Source of the DNA: Solen grandis
Taxonomy: Eukaryota; Mollusca; Bivalvia; Adapedonta; Solenidae
Assembly (NCBI GenBank): GCA_021229015.1
Contig: CM037782.1
Coordinates: 58,835,518 to 58,899,517, forward strand
Length of the DNA stretch: 64,000 nt
Direction: 5' to 3'
Translations under genes and position numbers: made by a program
In this document: one piece after another, positions 33,907 to 46,396 of the stretch
How the letters are laid out: every line of letters starts with the position of its first letter
Position numbering within the stretch: position 1 is the stretch's first letter
The notes under the pieces: model-generated
The model's database searches: none
What the model saw: only the letters and a program-made list of their open reading frames with translations
What the model was told of the DNA's origin: nothing

Positions 33907-34987
33907 TGTTGTTTATTTACACTCAGACATTTAAATTGGTCCATTACCCTTTTGCACCTGCATCTGTAAATAAGGTTCACCCATGGTTTATTGAAGTGAC
34001 TCTCTCTTGTTGGATACTGCAGGAGTGCTGGTCACATTTGAAGCTTTGATCTACTGCCAGTTGTACAGTTTCCAGTGTAATTGTGCCTGGTATAAGTTAT
34101 TTAGGCCTTAAAATAAATTCTGTGTTTCGGGCAACCAGACCTTACCTAGTGAAAACCTGCCTACCCTTAAATTTTTAGCAGCCATTTTGGGACCGCTGAA
34201 TTGTCTGTTAAAAATTTGTGATTTGTTCACTGCTTTGACTTAACTTTAAAAAAAAAAAAGTAAAAAAAAATAAATAAAAAATCGATCCCTACCCTAATTG
34301 TTTTTGAGACCGTTGCCCTGAACACAGAATTTGTTTTTATTTGGCCTTAGAGAGAAGTTTCTCTGTAAGATTCAGAAGTTGGTGTCTCAGTATAACAAAT
34401 AACGGTAGCAGTATTTTTGTAACGTTGATGTCATAATGATACTGTCATGTTCAGAGATTAACGTTGGATCTGAGGGGTTTAGTTCCAGACTTTTCGTGGG
34501 AGTTAAGAATATTCCAGACTTTAAGACCCATTATTTCTCAGAAACAGACTTATTGAATATATTAAGTGGATGTTCAGATATGTTTTTTTATTGCTTTTAG
34601 AAATCCTGTTCATTTGCAGAATGTCACATTCACCTGTTAACTCTCTAAAAATTGATCAGATTTCATACTGCTGTAGATAGTTTTTCATTATTTTTTGTAT
34701 ATTATTCCAAGAAATTTAATTGTTTCTGTGTTGGATGATAATTATGTACAAAAAAACTTGGATTTTTTTTTTTTTCTAATTTAGATTCCATTATGTATTG
34801 CTGGTATTCTGAAAGAATAAAAGTTAGTGATTTTAGGTATATGTTTTGGTAACTTTACAATTTTACAAAACATTGTGACATTTTGATTTTGAAAATATTA
34901 TTTTTCTGTTAGACCTTGGTTATTTTTTACTTTCCATTTTATTAAAAAATATTTATTTTTTACAGAACCTCTAGTATTGAACTTCAA

Positions 34988-35465
34988 AATTCAATTTAAT
35001 TTGTCAGGTTGGCCATAGCTACACTGGGATGTCATGTGACTTTTCCAATGTTTACATATATACACATATTCAAATTAATTGATCAGATTATCCAATAGCT
35101 ACACTGGGATGTCATGTGACTTTTCCAATGTTTACATATATACACATATTCAAATTAATTGATCAGATTATCCAATAGCTACACTGGGATGTCATGTGAC
35201 TTTTCCAATGTTTACATATATACACATATTCAAATTAATTGATCAGATTATACACATATTCAAATTAATTGTCAGATTATCCAATAGCTACACTGGGATG
35301 TCATGTGACTTTTCCAATGTTTACATATATACAATATTCAAATTAATTGTCAGATTATCCAATAGCTACACTGGGATGTCATGTGACTTTTCCAATGTTT
35401 ACATATATACACATATTCAAATTAATTGGTCAGATTATCCAATAGCTACACTGGGATGTCATGTG
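34988..35465. repeat. Minisatellite, 80-bp unit, about 6 copies
   Basis: The unit is CCAATAGCTACACTGGGATG, TCATGTGACTTTTCCAATGT, TTACATATATACACATATTC, AAATTAATTGATCAGATTAT. The first copy is diverged (GGCCATAGCT), the fourth has an internal duplication of the ACACATATTC...AGATTAT part, and later copies have small deletions. Confidence 0.95.
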
Positions 35466-37068
35466 ATCAGTTGTTGACCCAGTTTACATAGAAGAAATTT
35501 AGAGTAGAAGAAACATAGAGTAATGAAAAGTCTGGCATATTCTCTCACAGATAATGCTGAAAAAGATGATAGCAATGATTAAAAAAAAGCTTTTAGACTG
35601 TTCAAAATTGTTAACTAATCAAGTTTTAATGTTATTGTAGGTAAGTCAAAAACTTGTTAAAGGAATCATTATGAATTCTGGTTGATTTGGCTTTATACTG
35701 ACACAGCAGGGTTTTTAAATCATCTTTGGATGAAGAAATGAGTATTAATTTTAGACATATTTTGAATATGTCATTCCTGGTGAGTGTCATTATATTAGTG
35801 TGTGTGTTGTCGATTTGTCATGATTGAACGTCTTCACATCCCTGTCTGTAATAAACACATTTAGATCGTACATTCATTATCACATGGTATGAAATTTTAT
35901 TCGCTGCAAACTGTATCATCAGCAAAAAACTTCCATCTTCAAAGGCTTGCTGTTATTACTTTGCAATATTAACAAGCAAGCAGTGTGTTGCATTTTGCGA
36001 GGCGAATGCTTTCATGTCATATACAGTGTTATAAAAAACGCACTGAAAAGTAATTAACTGTACAGATAGGTGGCTTTGAAGATAAACCAATGATGTTATT
36101 TTTTGTTTGTGTAAAACAAACTGCCGCAGGGAATATAAAAGGGAGGGTGTGGCCAAGAGGGGCGGAGCTGTGATTGATAGGTCCTGATGAATTGATGTGC
36201 CAGAAAACCGGTGAATCTTCGTAAACATTGAAGTATTAACTTTCTCTATCATATGCTGTCCAATAAGTGAATGAAGGAAAAAGTTAGAAAGCTACCACAT
36301 CATTTATGTGGACTACATTTAGTTTACAAAATGTTTCATAGAAGTTGATTCATTCTTACCTATTCACAATAAAAGAAAATCATATTTCACATTTTTGATG
36401 GTAAAAGTCATGTTCTGTGTGTATCACAGTAAAATCTCAATAGTATGACCAGGCATCTGGCTGTAATTCATTTATTATTATTAAAATGTATTTGTTTTCT
36501 ATCTGATGTGGCTTTTCCTTGGTTTTGGATGGGGAACATATGCGTACCTTGGAGCTTGAGCTGACGGCTATAAAATGACCTATTGCATACGAAACAGGTA
36601 GAACAAAAAACAACCTTTTTTTTTTCAAGTTTGCTACTTAATTATACATCTCAACAGAAAAAAACGGTTGGTTTGTACTTGGATAATAATGCAAGTCTGG
36701 CGTAGCGTTAAGTAAAAACACATGATGATGAGTTTTCACATACCATGACAAGCCCATGAATTTTACATGCTGTTAGGCGCTTCTTCATCAGCAATTGTTG
36801 ATATCGCAAACATAAAAAAGCTATTAAATATGTTTGGTTAATAGAAAGGTGACATTTTCACCTGAACTTGCGTTCGCTCTAATGATGGTGTTTCTAGGGT
36901 GATCTGTATCTTGATATTATTTTTTGATGTTGTGAATTAAGTTGGCTGACATTCAACCAGCAGCTATTAAAGTAAGTTAGAGTGCCTTATATATGTCATT
37001 GCAATTAGATGAAGCTTATAACTGTGGGGTTGTATGACGATCATGTAGATAACAATGTTATTCATTAA

Positions 37069-37301
37069 CTCTTTCCCTCATATAGACTCATTTTACACAC
37101 TCAGTAGGTATCACATAAAGCCTGATGTGCAGAAAACCACAGTTAAACCTTACCAAATTTAATTTTAAAGTCCTCATTTCCAGACCACTGAGGAGCAGCG
37201 AACAACATAAAACCTGATCAGCCTGCGAGTTACTCGCAGGCTGATCTGGTTTTATTTTGTTCGCATAGGTCTTTTCATGGTTTCCTCTATGAGGGAAAGG
37301 G
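37069..37301 (-). mobile_element. 234-bp TTAA hairpin MITE, copy 6, inverted
   Basis: The only copy in reverse orientation. It begins CTCTTTCCCTCATATAGACT and ends CTCTATGAGGGAAAGGG, with TTAA on both sides. The hairpin is intact apart from a TTTATTTTGTTCGC variation in one arm. Confidence 0.92.
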
Positions 37302-39089
37302 TTAACAGGGCTTTACCTCATATACAGATGTGGCAAAACCCAGCTGACCCAGATAACAGACAGCTCTTTCAGGCCCTGTGTCCTGGAAAATAAAAATGGC
37401 ACTTAAGTATGATTTTCATACTTATACTCAAATTATGCCCATTAGTTTAAATAGGGATTTGAGTATGATACTCAAATTTGAGCCTTAGATCATGCTTAAG
37501 TATTTTTGAGAACATGCCAGCTGGGCTTAGTGGGTGAAAGGAGAGAAAATGACTGAAAATAATAATTATAAGGATAGACAGAAGGACAAGAATGAGAATG
37601 GAAGAGAGACTGGCAGACAAACAGAATTGAACATTTTTGAGACTTAGAATAACAGGGTCAGAAAATGGTTGACATTATAGACAGATGCAGAAAGAATATA
37701 TAATAACAGATAATGAAATGTCTGAATTTGCCTTCTTAGACAAATATCGCCTCATTTTTCCCCTTATTGTGGGGAAGGCCATACCTTTTCACATCTGAAT
37801 TTCTGTACTTGACGAATAAATGCCTCTGCTGTAATGCCTAGTGTATTGTCATGAACCAAATATCATATTTTGGCAATAAGAGAGAAGCTTAAGAAAACCA
37901 AATAAAAACTTCTCTCACCAGGCTGCTGTGAGAATGACAGAAATATGGACAATAATTTGACAAGGTTGAAAGAAACATGAAATGAGCATGTTTTTAAGTT
38001 CTGGAATTTCTTTCATGTTGAGGCTCCCTCTTATACCTTGCCAAACTTACATAAAAATGGGTCCCACTGAAAATGCATTTCATTATTAACAGATTTACAA
38101 GACAGAGTAATCTTGTACAGTCACTATTTAGGATAAACTATTCACAAGGGGTATATTTATTATCCATGTCTTTGAATCGTGTATATGCTAAATTGCTTTC
38201 ACTCCTACCTGCCCATCGCCATGGTCTGTAGAGTGAGTCATACCCAGGGAGACCCCACAGTGACCACGGCAATCATCCCCATATGAATTACCTGGAGCCC
38301 GTCTGCCAGTCAGCCCTGGACTTAAAGGGAGAGAGATTTATTGTGAAGAAGTAAACACTGAATCCCTCCATACTTCAGTGTTTCATGAACCAGGCGAGCC
38401 ATTCAGTCTTCACATGAAAGCCCACTTATCAGAGAGACAGAATTTATAGGCCTGCTTTATTAGAGGATGTTTTCATGCTTCACAAGTTTGGATACTCCAT
38501 GGTGAGGGCATAAGACTGCCTGTATGGCCTGTATGGAAGGTTATTATTGTAAAATGATAATAATCTGAATACAAGGAGAAGGAAATTAGGTCAATATATC
38601 TCCTCCGATGAATTTTTATGTTCATTGTTTGCAAAGGTGGTACAGTTTACATATGCGCGATCTGTATAGTAGATTTCTACTAGGAGGGAATTGTAAAGCT
38701 GCTTGAGTAATAACATGTTTATGAAGAAAGTAATGTAATTTATGTCTTTAATTTCATCGTTCATTTTATCACTAATGCATCAGTTGGTGACGAAAGATAT
38801 TGTGAAAGGAAAACCTGAATAGATTTTCAGTTTCATACGGGGGACTGAGGTGGGATTCATGAAGATTGATGCAAAATGTATAGTCATGCAATCTTTTAGT
38901 TAATGGAGTTCAAGTTAGCTGATGATACTGGCATTTAGTAAGTTTCAGGTGGTATCATCAAGAAAGCCTGAGGTCTCTCTTTCTCTCTATCTCTGAGGAG
39001 TAACCTTAAACTGAGCTGGCTCATCAATAATTCTAAGATGTGTTTAAATCCCCATGGATTTCTGTTGCTTGACCTTGAGATAGGACTAC

Positions 39090-39305
39090 CTCACAATTAA
39101 AGCCACCCCACTGTAAAGGAATGCTAAAACCAACCCACAATTAAGAGCACCTCACTATTAAGATCACCTCACTTTTAAGGTCACCTCACTTTACCTCACT
39201 GTTAAGGTCACCTCAATATTAAGGCCACCTCACTATTTAGACACCTCACTCATAAGACCACCTTTCTGGTTGGACCACTTCACCATTAATTAAGGCCACC
39301 CAACA
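39090..39305. repeat. Degenerate short tandem repeat, about 19-20-bp unit
   Basis: Variants of ATTAAGGTCACCTCACT recur about ten times with changing spacing and substitutions (AGCCACC, AGATCACC, GGCCACC). Confidence 0.8.
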
Positions 39306-40424
39306 CATTGAAAACCATGACATGGTCCTAGAATCAATGATAAAACAAACAGTCTGGAAAGTAACAAGGCATACCAAATGATTAAAGTATGGAACCCACA
39401 CTAAAAAAAAGACAACCAAAGGAAGACAGAAAAGTATTTACAGATTGTGTGGGAAGTGGTTACAATATTGTACTGGTTAAAGTCCAGGCAAGCCTAAGAT
39501 GTCAGATGTGACACAGTGCCTTAAGGCAGTCTGAGAGTTGTCAGCAATAAGTCTCCATACCCATGTTATGTAGTACCATAAGCTGTCTTTTTAAATTGCT
39601 TGCCCCTCTTTTGCCCACAAAGTTTATGTGAAAAGGGGATTTTCTTTGTCAGTTGTCATCTATCATTCTCTTTTATAACAGTTTGTCAATCCTTCTTTCT
39701 CTTTAATGTTGTGTATCCCACTCTGGTTCCTGTATAATTATATGGTAGATTTCTGTACATGTCAAGAGGGCTTTAGTTATACTGTGTTGATATTCTACTT
39801 CAAGGTCATTTGCAAAAGGTCAAGGTTGTAGAATTGGTTTGAAAATGATGGGTTGTTGAGCAGGTGTCTAATTTTCTCTAGCCAAGACAAATTGAATTTG
39901 TTAGCTGATCATACCAGCATGTTATTTTTTGGTAACAGGATGGAAAGGGTGAACATTGTCATAAATGGTGTTTTTTGGGAAAAATATATTTCACATGTCT
40001 GGCTTATTAAGTTAGCAGCAGCAGTTTGTATGAGACTAATATTTTCACATCTTACATAAATTCCCCTAGGCAAACTCTACATTCAGCAGTTTTGAAAAGG
40101 TGCATGTAGATGTGTCGTAGTGTTTATTACTCTGGGAAGTGAATTTTCGGTAGGAAAAATCTATACTGTGCCTTGAGATGAGGAAGAAAAGCCAAACTGC
40201 TGTTCCCAGACAGTTAAATGGCTGGGAAGAAATACTGATTTTTCTGGGTTTGTAATGTTCCAAAGCGTGTTACATCAGTATTTGAGACCAAGAAATGGTT
40301 TTGGAATAAATAGTGGCCTCTAATGTGAACATTAGTTTAAGCTAGTCAGTTGCAAGGACTCTTTAACAAGATATTAAAGAAAAAATATTAAAATGTACAG
40401 CAAGGACCTCATATGATGTATGTT

Positions 40425-40506
40425 TCGAGGGTTCAGATCCCCAAAACTATTCCTTTTCCTTTTATTTCTATACGTACTTAAAATAGTTTCATGGTCAGTC
40501 CTCGGT
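40425..40506. mobile_element. Very short element, GAGGGCTGA family (diverged)
   Basis: TCGAGGGTTCAGATC at the left, ATGGTCAGTCCTCGG at the right, and a CTTTTATTTCTATACGTACT core. Confidence 0.55.
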
Positions 40507-40554
40507 TTGTTAACAGAATCTGATTTGTGTTGAATATTGGTATTTATATCTCTT

Positions 40555-40754
40555 ATTATTCTTCATGTCTTAATTAGACTTGTTTTTTCTTCATTTTTGA
40601 CTACAGTTAATTGTATATTTGGGTACATGCTGAAAATTTATTGACTTAATAGTGAACAGTGCAGATCATGATTAGATTTGAACGGATGTGCAGGCTGATC
40701 ATGGTCTGCACTGGTAGTAAAGGAATTCATAAGTGCCCCCCAAGCGCTGTAAGG
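40555..40754 (-). mobile_element. TTAA MITE, second family (diverged)
   Basis: Blocks TTAATTAGACTTGTTTTTTC, GTGAACAGTGCAGATCATGA, GTGCAGGCTGATCATGGTCT and GCACTGGTAGTAAAGG; the right end is GCTGTAAGGGATAA. Confidence 0.7.
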
Positions 40755-42099
40755 GATAAATAAAAAAGTTGAATGAGTGGATCTAGAAGTCAAATTTGTG
40801 ACCATATCAAACAACAACAAGAGTTCAGAAGTTATGATCAGAGGTGTTTCGTAAATATTTTCCCAACACTTATGGCTGTTTAGAGACCTACACACATGTT
40901 CCAACTTCAATCCCCTCTCCCAAACTACAGTAAGTGACTGTAGAAGAGTGCACTATAAAGAGGCTAGGTACCCAGTTTTCATACTTGACATCTTTGATGA
41001 TGAAGGGTCATAAAAATGCTTGCCTCCCCTGTGATGTGTTTGACTGCATTCAAGTCTTTATTTTGCATATGTATCCTCAGCCTTGGTAATTACCATATTA
41101 TTGTCTGCATACCCCATTTGGCAGTGCAAAAACCATTTGATAAAATTTCTTGATAATCATTACTGGTTGTAATTATATCAAACTAAGGGAAAAAATGAGA
41201 CTCTTGATTGATACACAAGATCGGTTTGCCAGTGCATATTCATTTACAAACTCTTTGATGTGCTGGGATGAAAATGGTTTTTGTGTGGTTTTACCAGCGA
41301 GCCTAGTGTGGAATGGTGCCGGAGAAGAGAAGAAACTTGAGAATTATTTTCCATGTCCTAGTAGCTGGTTTTGTATTAGTATCAGATTGGCTGATTTTAC
41401 TTTCAACTTTGGAAGCTTTGGCTGCAAATTGCAGATTTGGGTTCCAGATACGTAATGGGGAAATGGTATTTAGTTTAGGCGTAACAACACTTTTTCAGTC
41501 AAGTGCAGTATTATATCTATGACAATGTGATGTAAGGGAGAAAGGTCCAAAACTGTCCAGTATTTCTTAGAAAAGACACATTGAGGTCTGTAGGGCACAT
41601 TTCTATGAAATATTGGATAGAGATTTGTCTTACACTTACAACATTTTCCTTTTTTATTAGGATATGTGACACCACAAAATGAAAGCATGCCCCCCCTCCC
41701 CCACAAAAAAAATACAATAAAAAATACAACATCCATAATATCATCAGGTCTTGTTTTTCCAGAGAGATAGATTATTTGTTCATTTGTCTTTGCAAATGCA
41801 TGCTTCACATGATAAAGAATTGTACTTAGTATTGTGATAGTCTTGCCTAATTGTTCAGTTTATGATAGAAAAGACTTTGAGGCTCACGTTCATGATTCAC
41901 TGTGGTTATCAAACGATTGTCTGGTATTTCTTTGGTGGGTTTTTTCGCAGCTGAGTCACGTCAATCAGGATAGAAATACCACTTGCACTTTGAATCAGAC
42001 TAATTGACATTTTCGGGTCTGTTTTTGGACACTGTCTGATAAAGGTCAGACCTAAGAGGACACCGTGACATTGTATTGAAAATATTTGATCAGATTAAC

Positions 42100-42256
42100 A
42101 ACCAAAATGCAGTGGGCAATTATAACTACCTTTGGGACCAGTGCAATCTGCACTGTCCGCTATTCAGTCAATAAAATTTCAGAGGCACCCCCATAAACAA
42201 CTAATGGTTGAAAAAATATGAAAAAAAGACAAGTCCAATTAAGAAATTTAGCAGGG
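42100..42256 (+). mobile_element. TTAA MITE, second family (diverged)
   Basis: Blocks TACCTTTGGGACCAGTGCAA, CACCCCCATAAACAACTAAT and ACAAGTCCAATTAAGAAATT TAGCAGGGTT match 24859-25068. The hairpin half around GATCAGCC is deleted. Confidence 0.65.
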
Positions 42257-42710
42257 TTAAGGTTGAAAAAGTGCAACATCTGTTGTGTTATTTCAAAATA
42301 TTTGTGACTCTCTAAAAATACTTATGAAGTTAGAAATAAATGGGAATACTTATGAAGTTATGAAATAAATGGGAGTCAATTAAATCATTAAGAATGAATG
42401 TGTATAAATTTGATTAATTAAAATAACAAAATTAAAGATAATAAGACTTGATGCCAAATTAATTAGTAAGATTAAAATGACAGACCGTGACATAGGAAAA
42501 AATTCAAGTTGCTAAAAGTCTTGGAAATTTAATCTAAATTGTTCACAGTGGTGTTTTTCATGGAAATATTTCAGTGTTGGGTGACTTTAGGGGAGACAAG
42601 GTGCTTTTAATTGAGGACTCTTTGAATGTAGACATTATTTAGTTGAAAATAGTGCTAATATTAAATCCTATATAAATGCTACCAGTGGCGTTGCAATTTT
42701 CCTATAATAA

Positions 42711-43044
42711 CCCTTTATACCTTGTTAAATGTCTTAATTGAACTTTTTATGCCCTCTCATCATCAATAGGTTTGGGGCGGGGGGAGGGGGGTTTTGTCTG
42801 TTTGTCTTTCTCTCTGTTTGTCACAAAACTGTAACCTTGACCATAACACAAAAATCTTTCCACCTACAGTCTCCAAACTTAATTCACAGGTACATGAACC
42901 TTCAGATGAGCTCTATATGCCAGGTGACCTTGACCCCAATGGTGTTCATTTGAACGTTGCTCTTGTCATTTCTTCATTTTGGACTGATCTTGGTCTGCAC
43001 GGTTGTCACGAAGGCAGTCACTAGTGTGCACAGCATTGTAAGGG
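42711..43044 (-). mobile_element. TTAA MITE, second family, with an internal foreign insert
   Basis: The left end is CCCTTTATACCTTGTTAAAT after ATAA and the right end is CACAGCATTGTAAGGG before TTAA. The middle (about 42745-42965, beginning TTTTTATGCCCTCTCATCAT and containing GTCTGTTTGTCTTTCTCTCT) is not part of the family and resembles the GTCCGTC-type interspersed repeat near 44.5 kb in style. Confidence 0.65.
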
Positions 43045-43307
43045 TTAAACTAAGGTTTCAAAACAAACCTGATGAAACCCCTCCACTATCCACGTGCTCC
43101 AATGCGTTAATTCTTTAAAAAAATATTAAGTAAATATTGTGTCTTATTTTCATGAAAGGATGAGTCATGTACAAGAATTTAATACATTTAATGTAAACAT
43201 ATTACTGGAACAGTTGCCTGATTTTTCTCCAAAAATGGATGGCAGTTATATGGTAATAAATTATTGAGGAAATAAGAAATTTGATAGAGTTATGTTTATA
43301 CTTTCAG

Positions 43308-43443
43308 TATGGAAGGGCAATATGAACTTTGTCCCAAGCCTGAAGTGGCAGTACTTCATCTCAACGGAAGGGGTCCACAACGAGTACCCAGGCAGTTCCT
43401 TCCAGTGGTACAACTGTCCTGCCGCCCACGATATGCGTCATAG
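43308..43443 (+). CDS. CACHD1: CACHD1 exon 5 (WQYF block before the VWA domain)
   Basis: 136 bp. The first two bases complete Val216; it then encodes WKGNMNFVPSLKWQYFISTE, GVHNEYPGSSFQWYNCPAAH and DMRH (residues 217-260), and the last two bases open Arg261. The K-W-Q-Y-F-x-S-x-E-G-V-x-x-x-Y-P block is a hallmark of the alpha2delta/CACHD1 segment just before the VWA domain; vertebrate CACHD1 has a closely matching sequence. The acceptor is ACTTTCAG and the donor AG|GTAATG, phase 2. Confidence 0.95.
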
Positions 43444-44168
43444 GTAATGGTTTCTCCTCCGAGGCCTTCTTTTTTTTGTTTCTTTATTATGGGCCGATCA
43501 TTGGCATCCACCCTTCTTAAGATTTCTTCAAGTTCTTCTTTTTTTGTGTGTGTGTGCTTTTTCTCAAGATTTGGTATTTTACCCATAACTGTAAAGAAAA
43601 TAATAAAATCCGCGCACCCCCCTCCCCTCTGAAAAAAAAATCGGAAGAAAAAAAAGATATTTAAAGGCCAGTTCCCTATCATTTGGAAAAAGGCCTATAC
43701 TCTTTCCTTCTTCATAACATCTCAGAAGGTTTGAAGTTTGATCAGCAACATTATATTAATATACTCACTGTTATGCTTAATAGTGCAAAATAGTTCACCC
43801 TTGATTAGTCCAATTGTCAATATGTCATTTTTACTCAACTGGAATTGTTTTGTAATGTAGATACAGTTACTTCCTAACACATTACCCTGTTATTGCTTTT
43901 GTATGATGCTTTTATCATTTATGCATTCATCATTCATATTATGGGGGACTTCACCCACGAACAAGTTTAAAGATTTCTTGCAGTGCTTTGATCCTATGCT
44001 ATCAAGGTCCACAATCAGATATTCCATTATTCATATCAGTGCATGTTTAGCAGTGTTTGTCTTTATTGAACTACAATCAATAACGGCCTTAATCAGGTCT
44101 AGGAATATTCTGTTTGAAGTAGGAAATGTAATTAATTTGATGCAGATTTCTTTATTTAAGACCATGTA

Positions 44169-44346
44169 CAGTAAAACCTCAGCACCTCTGTGCAACAGTT
44201 ACTTTTTAGCAGCAACAGTTTTATCCCCCCCACCCACCTCATTAGTTCACCTGAGCACCAGTGGATGGTACCTCTGTACAACAACATCTCTCAGAAGCAA
44301 CACTTTCTGTCACTCTGACAGGTATTGCTGTTCAGAGGTCCCACTG
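44169..44346. mobile_element. MITE with CAGTRRRACCTC termini (pogo-like)
   Basis: Left CAGTAAAACCTCAGCACCTC, right read inward CAGTGGGACCTCTGAACAGC. Internal relatives of GTACCTCTGTACAACAACAT occur in both orientations. TA precedes it; the right flank is TC, so the duplication is decayed. The termini match those of the 17486-18667 element over the CAGT..ACCTC core. Confidence 0.6.
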
Positions 44347-44515
44347 TCCTTTGTTCTACATGGAAGTGATGCATACCAGGTCAAAATAAATTGCACAAAG
44401 CAGCTCATTTTGAGGTCAGCTAAAACTTTTGAAGGTCTCAAACTCTTATTTATTGATCCTGAGACAGAAATGTTGCAAACATGCTATTATTAGCATGGTT
44501 TTTCAGAAAATAGTT

Positions 44516-45402
44516 TTTATACGCCGCCGGAGGCAGTCGTATATTGGCGTCATCTTCTCCGTCCGTCCGTACATCCATATGTTGTGAAAGCAACTCCTCC
44601 TACATTTCTGAATGAATCTTTTCAAAACTTGGTCATTGTCATTACATAATGGGTAGATGTGCATGAAGTGGCGATTTTCCGGTCCATTGATTTTTACAAG
44701 ATTTGTGTCCCTTGAAACTTAGTCTCTGTAGCTGATTGATATTGCAGCCTTGTGAACGCAACTCCTCCTACATTTCTGAATGAATCTTTTCAAAACTTGG
44801 TCAATGTCATTACTACAATGGGTAGATGTGCATGAAGTGGCCCTTGTGAATGCAACTCCTCCTACATTTCTGAATGAATCTTTTCAAAACTTGGTCAATG
44901 TCATTACTATAATGGGTAGATATGCATGAAGTGCAATTTTCCGGTTCATTAATTTTTGCAAGACTTTTGTCCCTTGAAACTTAGTCTTTTAGCTGATTGA
45001 TATTTCAGCTTTGTGAATGCAATTTCTTGTATGTTTCTGACCTAATCTTTTCAAAACTTGGTCAATGTCATACTATACTGGGGGATTTTGATGTTTAAGG
45101 TCTCTTGAAAACACAACTCAAGTTTCTAAACAGGTAAAAGTGCATAAAGCAGGGATTTTCTGGTACAGTGATTTTTGCAAGAGTTATGCAGAGAAAGAAA
45201 AAAGGATTCATATTGATACTGCTATTTGACCTACTGTCATATTGGAAGCATTTTTAGGGTTCTATCTCTGTTCAGCTAAATTAATTGGTCTTACAGACTT
45301 CATTATGAGCTTATGCTTACAGAAATGTTAAAAGCAATAATTAAAAGACCCCTCTTGGTCTTTATATTTTGTGGCGGCGTATATTGTGGCATCACTGGCA
45401 CT
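44516..45402 (+). repeat. Unclassified interspersed repeat with internal duplications
   Basis: Begins TTATACGCCGCCGGAGGCAG with ATTGGCGTCATC and CCGTCCGTCCGTACATCCAT, and ends near GTGGCGGCGTATATTGTGGC ATCACTGGCACTCTTGTT. Inside, a module starting CAACTCCTCCTACATTTCTG AATGAATCTTTTCAAAACTT and ending GTAGATGTGCATGAAGTG is repeated three to four times with deletions. Non-coding. Elements with this TACGCCG...GTCCGTC design are common in bivalve DNA, but I cannot give a class. Confidence 0.65.
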
Positions 45403-45673
45403 CTTGTTCATTTTTTTTATTCAGATTTTATGTTTGTGGTGATACAGAAAGAGAGATTTTTGAGTGTGCGGAAATTCTCATTTGATGAAAATTTGTGTCC
45501 ACCAAAATTAATGATTTCATAGTATTTATTCTTCTAGATGCATGTCTCAGCAATTGTTGCATGGCAATAGACAGTCTTCTTCACCTGAATCATGTCTCTC
45601 AGAAAATATTGATCCTTAACGAGTGTACATGTCTGCATTGCATGTCTGTAATGAGGGTATTGTATTGTGAGAC

Positions 45674-45773
45674 NNNNNNNNNNNNNNNNNNNNNNNNNNN
45701 NNNNNNNNNNNNNNNNNNNNNNNNNNNNNNNNNNNNNNNNNNNNNNNNNNNNNNNNNNNNNNNNNNNNNNNNN
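45674..45773. other. Assembly gap, 100 N
   Basis: Exactly 100 N, a conventional placeholder, so the true distance is unknown. Any predicted protein across it is an artefact. Confidence 1.
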
Positions 45774-46396
45774 ACATCAAATTTTAATGAAGCTGCGGCC
45801 TCTGCAAATGAGAAATTTGCATCTATTTACATAGTCCTCTGTTCCATTACCTTATTGCTGAAACTTTTTGTTTGAATTGTTAAAATGTTAATTAAGACAT
45901 TTGTATTAATGTTTTTTTGAAATTGCTGATGCTATTTTTTTTATAATTTTGCATGTTTAAAATGGCTTCATCATTATCAGCATCTGTGTAACAGGATGAA
46001 AAAATTAATGTGCTTTAATTAGTGTCATGTAGAAGCTCAAAAGGGTTAAGCTATAAAAGATGATAGAGGTACAAATTTGTAGGACAGTAAAGCCTCTGTA
46101 CAAAGGTCATTCAAGGGAACTTGAAAATTGACCTTTATCTGGAGGTTGCTGTACTAAGAGATTAAATCTTCTATAAATTAAGCACAAGTTTGTCTTTCCA
46201 CATTAGTTTGAAAATCTCTGAATAACAGGCAACCTGTTAGCAAAGGTTGGCCATCATTCACAGGTACAATTCTAAATGAATTCAGAGCTGAAATTCTGTC
46301 ACTGGCACCTGTGTTCACAGGTTGGCTGTTATTTATAGGTTTGACTATACATGTACTTAACATTCAAAATCAGATCAGCCTGCATGACCATAATAA

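Larger units (their letters stand above)
28190..43307 (+). other. CACHD1: CACHD1 intron 4 (15.1 kb)
   Basis: GTAAGT to ACTTTCAG. Holds four of the 234-bp MITE copies (one inverted relative to the others), three second-family MITEs, a nested SINE, two minisatellite arrays and a degenerate TTAAGG/CACCTCACT repeat. No candidate extra exon with good splice sites was found; several 60-100-codon open stretches look like chance. Confidence 0.8.

Noticed and set aside
41150..41522. Two overlapping frames of 101 and 69 codons
   Set aside because: No splice sites in phase with CACHD1, no recognisable domain, and they overlap in different frames; consistent with chance in intron 4.
43356..43682. Minus-strand frame of 108 codons over exon 5
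   Set aside because: Shadow of exon 5 plus low-complexity intron sequence.
43903..44493. The longest open frame in the window (196 codons)
   Set aside because: It runs through the CAGT-ended MITE, has no domain I recognise, no Kozak or splice support, and an intron-like composition.
45495..45875. Open frame across the N gap
   Set aside because: One quarter of it is unknown residues from the gap, and the flanks are intronic.
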